Of a stretch of DNA of 64,000 nt, positions 61,922 through 64,000 are shown one piece after another. Position 1 is the first letter of the stretch; each line of letters starts with the position of its first letter. Under the pieces are notes generated by a model that saw only the letters and a list, made by a program, of their open reading frames with translations, was not told where the DNA came from and made no database searches. The stretch comes from Terricaulis silvestris. Its GTDB lineage: Bacteria; Pseudomonadota; Alphaproteobacteria; Caulobacterales; Aquidulcibacteraceae. Made by a program: the position numbers and the translations under genes. Location: contig NZ_CP047045.1 of assembly GCF_009792355.1 (NCBI RefSeq), forward strand, positions 3,436,501 to 3,500,500, given 5' to 3'.

Positions 61922-62389
61922 CTACTTTGGCCTCGTCCCCTCGCTCGCGAAGCCAGCCATCAAGTCGGCGTAGCGTTCCATCGGCGGGAATTGGTCGAAG
62001 CTGTGCGTCGCACCTGTCTCGGCTCCTGGCAGTTTTTCCGTCACGTACGATTCCACATACGGCACGACCCAGCTTGCGTCTTCGAGCATGGTCGGGCGGA
62101 AATTGGTCATGCCCTGCAGACCGGGCGCGGTGGTGAAGAGCCAGCTTTTGCATGTCGGGCAATAGTGATGCTGGCTTTCAGCGCGCCGCAGCGCACCGAG
62201 CACTGGTTCGCCTTGCGTGACTTCAAACCCGCCCGGCGGCAGCATCAGCGTCAGCGAGTACGCACTGCTCGTGAGCTTCTGACAGCCGCGGCAATGGCAC
62301 GCCATCGCCACCATCGGCGGCGCAGTGACACGCATCTTCACCTCGCCGCAGAGACACGATGCGTTCCAAGGGAGTTTCCAGTCGCTCAT
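61922..62389 (-). CDS. GFA family protein (glutathione-dependent formaldehyde-activating-like)
   Basis: Cytoplasmic zinc protein of 155 residues. The zinc-binding pairs of the GFA/CENP-V fold are SCLCGEVKMRV, CHCRGCQ and CPTCKSW. Some members catalyse the addition of formaldehyde to glutathione; most are untested. It is 46 bases downstream of the formate dehydrogenase gene on the same strand, which suggests a role in C1 metabolism, by inference. The start ATG is at 62389. Confidence 0.87.
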   Translation of the reverse strand: MSDWKLPWNASCLCGEVKMRVTAPPMVAMACHCRGCQKLTSSAYSLTLMLPPGGFEVTQGEPVLGALRRAESQHHYCPTCKSWLFTTAPGLQGMTNFRPTMLEDASWVVPYVESYVTEKLPGAETGATHSFDQFPPMERYADLMAGFASEGTRPK

Positions 62390-62435
62390 GCGCGTTGTTT
62401 AGTGGTCCCGTTCTCGATCGACAACACGCCTGCTC

Positions 62436-63638
62436 CTATTGCTTGAACTTTGCCGCTTCGTCCGAGCCGGTCGTGGCGTTGCCGGCGCTATAAGAATGCG
62501 CCCCGGTTCCCGCGAGCTTGCCATCGCTGACGATGAGGTACTCATCGCGGATCGGGCGGTTTTCGAAATAGCATTCAAGGATTTCCCGGACTCCGGCGGC
62601 GTAGCGCGTCTGCGCCGAGAGCGACGTGCCGGAGATGTGCGGCGTCATGCCGTGATGGGGCATGGTGCGCCACGGGTGATCCTGCGGCGCCGGCTGCGGG
62701 AACCAGACGTCGCCTGCGTATCCCGCAAGCTGGCCGCTCTTCAGCGCGTTCGCCACTGCATCGCGGTCGCAGATTTTGCCACGCGCCGTGTTGATCAGAT
62801 AGGCGCCGCGCTTCATCGAGCCGATCATCTTGGCGTCGAACAGATGCTCAGTTTCAGGATGCAGCGGGCAATTGATCGTAACCACATCGCAGTGCGGAAC
62901 CATCGCGGCGGCGCTTTCGTGGAAGGTCAGACCAAGCTCCTCCTCCTCCACGGCCCTCGGCAGCCGGTGCCGGTCGGTATAGTGCAGCTTCACATCGAAC
63001 GGCTTCATCCGGCGGAGCACGGCCAGTCCGATGCGCCCCGCCGCCACCGTGCCAACCTGCATGCCCTCCACGTCGTAGGATCGTGCGGCGCAATCGGCGA
63101 TGTTCCAGCCGCCTTTGACCACCCACTGGTAGGACGGGATGTAGTTGCGCACGAGGCCGAGGATCATCATCACCACGTGCTCGGCCACGCTGATCGAGTT
63201 GCAGTAGGTCACCTCCGCGACGGTGAGTTTGCGATCCATCGCCGCCTGCAGATCGGTGTGATCAGAGCCGATGCCGGCGGTGACGATCATTTTCAACTTT
63301 TTGGCGCGCTCGATGCGCTCGCGCGTCATGTAGGCCGGCCAGAACGGCTGCGAGATGACGATCTCCGCGTCTTCCAATTCGCGGTCGAGGCGTGAGTTAT
63401 CGCCGTCCTTGTCGCTGGTGACGACCAGCGTATGGCCGTTCGCTTCGAGATATTTGCGCAGACCCAGCTCGCCGGACACGCTGCCGAGCAGCGCGCCCGG
63501 TTTGAAGTCGATCGCCTTCGGCGTCGGAAGCGTCTGGCCGTCGGGATAGCGTTCCAGCCTCGGCAGATCGGCGCGCGGATACGACTTCGGATAACCGTCA
63601 ATGGGATCGTCGTAGAGAACGCAGAGCACCTTGGCCAT
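62436..63638 (-). CDS. NAD-dependent formate dehydrogenase
   Basis: Soluble, metal-free D-2-hydroxyacid-dehydrogenase-type FDH of 400 residues. The sequence follows the Pseudomonas sp. 101 enzyme closely: SQPFWPAYMT, the Rossmann VGTVAAGRIGLAV near 195-207, Asp222 in YTDRHRLP for NAD preference, and the catalytic PHISGTSLSAQTRYA. It oxidises formate to CO2 and yields NADH. The ATG at 63638 has a GAGGAAG site. The GFA gene follows in the same direction. Confidence 0.96.
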   Translation of the reverse strand: MAKVLCVLYDDPIDGYPKSYPRADLPRLERYPDGQTLPTPKAIDFKPGALLGSVSGELGLRKYLEANGHTLVVTSDKDGDNSRLDRELEDAEIVISQPFWPAYMTRERIERAKKLKMIVTAGIGSDHTDLQAAMDRKLTVAEVTYCNSISVAEHVVMMILGLVRNYIPSYQWVVKGGWNIADCAARSYDVEGMQVGTVAAGRIGLAVLRRMKPFDVKLHYTDRHRLPRAVEEEELGLTFHESAAAMVPHCDVVTINCPLHPETEHLFDAKMIGSMKRGAYLINTARGKICDRDAVANALKSGQLAGYAGDVWFPQPAPQDHPWRTMPHHGMTPHISGTSLSAQTRYAAGVREILECYFENRPIRDEYLIVSDGKLAGTGAHSYSAGNATTGSDEAAKFKQ

Positions 63639-63701
63639 GACTTCCTCCCTCGGGCCTTCAGTACGCCTTGGCGCAGCTTCTGTCTGTTCACATGATCGGC
63701 G

Positions 63702-64000
63702 CTAACGACCGTCCGCAGGGGCCTCGTCCGCGGGCTTAATCAAATAGATGTCGACGATCGCTCCCGAGCGTTCGTCGCGCCAGACAACATCCTTCGGCGC
63801 GTACTGCTCAGGATAGAGCAGGACGCGTTCCCACGAATCCTCCCAAGTGTCGAAGCCCGGACGTGGCCCCGTACCCTCCACGACATCATCACAGGCAAAC
63901 ATCCAGCCGGGCGGGGCTGACCATATTCGCAGGCAACGTTTCGGAGGACCCTCGCTATCGGCAACGAAACTAAACTCCGGCTCCTCCGAAGGCGCATAGG
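63702..64000 (-). CDS. Hypothetical protein, 5' end outside window
   Basis: Minus-strand frame open from the window edge to a stop at 63702, about 99 residues visible. It contains Trp- and Glu-rich patterns (RPGFDTWEDSWERVLLYPEQ, then VVWRDERSGAIVDIYLIK), which look protein-like. No family is recognised. An internal ATG at 63902 exists, but protein-like composition continues upstream of it, so the true start lies beyond base 64000. Confidence 0.6.
   Translation of the reverse strand, partial: YAPSEEPEFSFVADSEGPPKRCLRIWSAPPGWMFACDDVVEGTGPRPGFDTWEDSWERVLLYPEQYAPKDVVWRDERSGAIVDIYLIKPADEAPADGR

Overview
The window is a gene-dense, high-GC stretch of a Gram-negative chromosome. The gene content (an alphaproteobacterial-type NAD-glutamate dehydrogenase of about 1620 residues, a polyhydroxyalkanoic-acid-system protein, hut genes, an SdhB subunit, many exported proteins) points to an alphaproteobacterium. 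A Caulobacterales/Hyphomonadaceae-like heterotroph is my best guess, but no rRNA or other taxonomic marker is present. No tRNA, rRNA, CRISPR array, prophage or complete insertion sequence was recognised.

Layout. 1-9 kb: the end of an ABC-2 type ATPase gene, a YajO-like aldo/keto reductase, a DUF2277-tautomerase-transporter run, a MarR-P450 pair divergent from a methyltransferase over a nested dyad operator, a SnoaL-like gene abutting a decayed ABC-F tail, an HU-like protein and an SDR. 9-16 kb: a repeat-rich lipoprotein and the histidine-utilisation genes hutI-hutU, divergent from hutG. 16-25 kb: a quinone oxidoreductase/ICMT-like pair, a cluster of proline-rich and periplasmic proteins, isoaspartyl peptidase, two MliC-like lipoproteins, a SpoU methyltransferase, a DMT transporter, rlmN, and a membrane protein with a soluble Rossmann-like tail. 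25.6-33 kb is the most accessory part: an AT-richer, lone PD-(D/E)XK nuclease-like gene, a structured intergenic stretch, an exported truncated haemoglobin, a phospholipase C-like/DUF4332 fusion and a DUF262-DUF1524 (GmrSD-like) protein. 33-43 kb: murI, a metallo-beta-lactamase-like protein without its zinc ligands, a DUF3108-rsmB-rpe-heparinase run, a PadR/HAAS pair with a palindromic operator, and purH. 43-64 kb: the large glutamate dehydrogenase, an AI-2E family transporter, a HerA-like ATPase, zapE, a PlsC-type acyltransferase, YceI, an isolated sdhB, creD, AsmA, and a GFA-formate dehydrogenase pair.

How the genes work together. HutU, HutI and HutG make the later steps of histidine breakdown toward glutamate, and the large glutamate dehydrogenase can feed glutamate into the TCA cycle, where SdhB acts. 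GFA and NAD-formate dehydrogenase could handle C1 units. MurI, ZapE, MliC-like proteins, AsmA and CreD all concern the envelope. Genes are packed so tightly that seven of twelve convergent pairs share a four-base stop/stop overlap. No complete multi-gene novel system was proven; the best leads are the PD-(D/E)XK gene, the membrane/Rossmann protein, the inactive metallo-beta-lactamase fold and the PLC-DUF4332 fusion.
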